From Alphaproteobacteria bacterium (lineage in GTDB: Bacteria; Pseudomonadota; Alphaproteobacteria; Puniceispirillales; Puniceispirillaceae): a DNA stretch of 8,169 bases. The number at the start of each line of letters is the position of its first letter. Position 1 is the first letter of the stretch. Location: the NCBI GenBank assembly GCA_009936885.1, contig JAACDT010000105.1, forward strand, positions 1 to 8,169, read 5' to 3'. Below the pieces are notes generated by a model. The model had not been told where the DNA came from and ran no database searches. It saw only the letters and a program-made list of their open reading frames with translations. A program made the position numbers and the translations under genes. Shown here in pieces: positions 6,884 through 8,169 of this stretch.

Positions 6884-7654
6884 ATGAGAATTGCTAGTTG
6901 GAATGTGAATTCAATAAAAGCCAGACTAGAGCATGTTATAGCCTATTGTAAGGCTGATAAGGCAGATGTGCTTTTACTTCAGGAATTAAAAACAACAGAT
7001 GATAATTTCCCAAGACAGTCATTTGAAGATATCGGCTGGCAGGTAGCAACACATGGTCAGAAAACCTATAATGGTGTTGCTATTCTTGCAAAACACTCAA
7101 TCCCCTTAACACAAGTCGGGCTAGCTGGCGATGATAGTGATGAGCAAGCACGATATATAGAAGCCGAGATTGAAGGAATAAGGATTGCTAGCATTTATCT
7201 ACCAAACGGAAATCCATACCCGGGGCCAAAATATGATTATAAGCTCGCTTGGATGGACAGACTTTTTAGCAGAGCTAAATATTTATTTAATCAAGAGATT
7301 CCAGTAGTATTAGCAGGCGATTTTAATGTCATTCCTCATCCTATTGATTGCTATGATCCGCCCTCTTGGCAAGAGGATGCTCTGTTTAGAGAAGAAACAA
7401 GATTAAAGTTTTATGCTATTTGCAATATTGGTTATCTAGACGCCTTGAGGCAAATTCATCCCAAGGGGGCCTATTACACATTTTGGGATTATCAGAGGGG
7501 AGCTTGGCAAAAAGATAATGGAATTCGCATTGACCATCTTCTACTCTCACCTGAAGCCTCCTGCAGGCTTGTTGACTGCAATGTTGACAGAAACCCAAGA
7601 GGGCTTGAAAAAGCATCCGACCATACCCCTATCTGGTGTGATTTAACTATTTAG
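6884..7654 (+). CDS. xthA: Exodeoxyribonuclease III / AP endonuclease (ExoIII-XthA family)
   Basis: Mg-dependent DNA repair nuclease expected to cut at abasic sites and trim 3' ends in base-excision repair. It is 256 residues from the ATG at 6884. The EEP-fold active site looks complete: N7 (SWNVNS), E34 (LLQELK), Y105 (SIYLPNGNPYPG), D146 and N148 (AGDFNV), D217 (GIRIDHLL), and D246-H247 (KASDHTPIW). The frame is open farther upstream to an ATG at 6767, inside erpA. That would prepend 39 residues without family resemblance. MRIASWNVNS is the canonical N-terminus, so 6884 is chosen even though no clear Shine-Dalgarno precedes it. It lies 43 nt after erpA with no terminator visible between them, so co-transcription is likely. 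Confidence 0.95.
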   Translation: MRIASWNVNSIKARLEHVIAYCKADKADVLLLQELKTTDDNFPRQSFEDIGWQVATHGQKTYNGVAILAKHSIPLTQVGLAGDDSDEQARYIEAEIEGIRIASIYLPNGNPYPGPKYDYKLAWMDRLFSRAKYLFNQEIPVVLAGDFNVIPHPIDCYDPPSWQEDALFREETRLKFYAICNIGYLDALRQIHPKGAYYTFWDYQRGAWQKDNGIRIDHLLLSPEASCRLVDCNVDRNPRGLEKASDHTPIWCDLTI

Positions 7655-7693
7655 CAAATTCATGTGGCTAAAATATTACCAATCATCTTGGGG

Positions 7694-8169
7694 TTAATTC
7701 AGGTTGCACCCTTCATGGGTTACAGCTCCTTTATTTGCAGAGCTTACAAGTTTTTTATACTTTGATGCAGCAGCAGACAAAAATAACGGCTCTCTTGGCT
7801 TCCATAAACGGCGTCTTGATTCTAATTCTTCACTCGATAAATCAACTGAGATTATATCCTCTTCTATAGTAATGGAGATCATTTCCCCATCTTTGACGAG
7901 CCCAATAGGCCCGCCTAACGCAGCTTCTGGCCCGATATGACTAATGCAAAACCCTGAACCCAAATTAGCAAAGCGACCATCTGTGATTAAAGCGACATTA
8001 TCTGAAGTGCCCTGTGCTTGGAGAAGTAGCTGCGGAATAAACATCTCTTTCATTCCAGGCCCCCCTACAGGCCCCTCATATCGGATAAGAATAACATCAC
8101 CATCTACATAAATATGCTTCTTAATAGCCTCAATCGCCGCCTCTTCACTATCAAAACATCGAAGTGGCC
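7694..8169 (-). CDS. IlvD/Edd-family dehydratase, C-terminal part (N-terminus beyond window edge)
   Basis: C-terminal 157 residues of a dihydroxy-acid dehydratase-like protein. The family dehydrates hydroxy acids using an Fe-S cluster; IlvD itself acts in valine, leucine and isoleucine synthesis. The frame continues to the right edge, so the real start is outside and the internal ATG at 8053 is not it. Family landmarks in order are RCFDSEEAAIEAI (3-15), GDVILIRYEGPVGGPGMKEM (23-42), NVALITDGRF (57-66), ISHIGPEAALGGPIGLVKDG, RRLWKPREP, and KYKKLVSSANKGAVT near the end. The cluster cysteines would lie in the missing N-terminal part. Position 67 is alanine, where IlvD and Edd normally have serine (DGRFSGG or DGRMSGA), and the next residues (NLGSG) also differ. 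It may be a paralogue with another substrate or mechanism, so no ilvD symbol is assigned. Confidence 0.88.
   Translation of the reverse strand, partial: PLRCFDSEEAAIEAIKKHIYVDGDVILIRYEGPVGGPGMKEMFIPQLLLQAQGTSDNVALITDGRFANLGSGFCISHIGPEAALGGPIGLVKDGEMISITIEEDIISVDLSSEELESRRRLWKPREPLFLSAAASKYKKLVSSANKGAVTHEGCNLN

Noticed and set aside
7655..7693. Possible bidirectional terminator between xthA and the dehydratase gene
   Set aside because: Only a weak bulged stem (GGCTAA/TTACC) is visible, with no GC-rich hairpin or U-tract on either strand.
7704..7940. 78-residue plus-strand frame at the right side
   Set aside because: It is antisense to the conserved C-terminus of the IlvD/Edd-family gene.

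Overview
The window looks like chromosomal DNA from an AT-rich alphaproteobacterium (about 40% G+C judged by eye, not computed). The strongest clue is gene order. Divergent xthA-erpA and dgt-argS-SPOR-(nagZ)-scpA-scpB is a housekeeping arrangement typical of Alphaproteobacteria, and the protein motifs fit that group. The low G+C would suit a marine or streamlined lineage, but that is inference. I see no mobile element, CRISPR array, rRNA or tRNA.

Layout. A divergent intergenic region at 6357-6513 splits the window. To its left, on the minus strand, lies a very tightly packed block: dgt (dNTP triphosphohydrolase), argS (arginyl-tRNA synthetase), a SPOR-domain membrane protein, scpA and scpB (condensin partners of Smc), and an FbpC-type ABC transporter ATPase that runs off the left edge. 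Junctions are a 4-nt overlap (ATGA), a 4-nt gap, a 1-nt overlap (TAATG), an 8-nt overlap and a 15-nt gap, so one transcript with translational coupling is likely. To its right, on the plus strand, are erpA (iron-sulfur carrier) and xthA (exonuclease III family), 43 nt apart. At the right edge, convergent to xthA, is the C-terminal part of an IlvD/Edd-family dehydratase on the minus strand.

How they fit together. The left block joins nucleotide-pool control (dgt), translation (argS), envelope or division-site peptidoglycan binding (SPOR) and chromosome condensation (scpAB). It is a growth and cell-cycle cluster rather than a single pathway. Two departures from the usual alphaproteobacterial order are visible. 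No nagZ lies between the SPOR gene and scpA, and an iron-type transporter ATPase follows scpB where tatA is usually found.

I did not find a convincing undescribed system. The points most worth a second look are the dehydratase, whose conserved active-site serine position reads alanine, and the divergent promoter region, where 9-bp inverted arms surround TATAAC hexamers on both strands.
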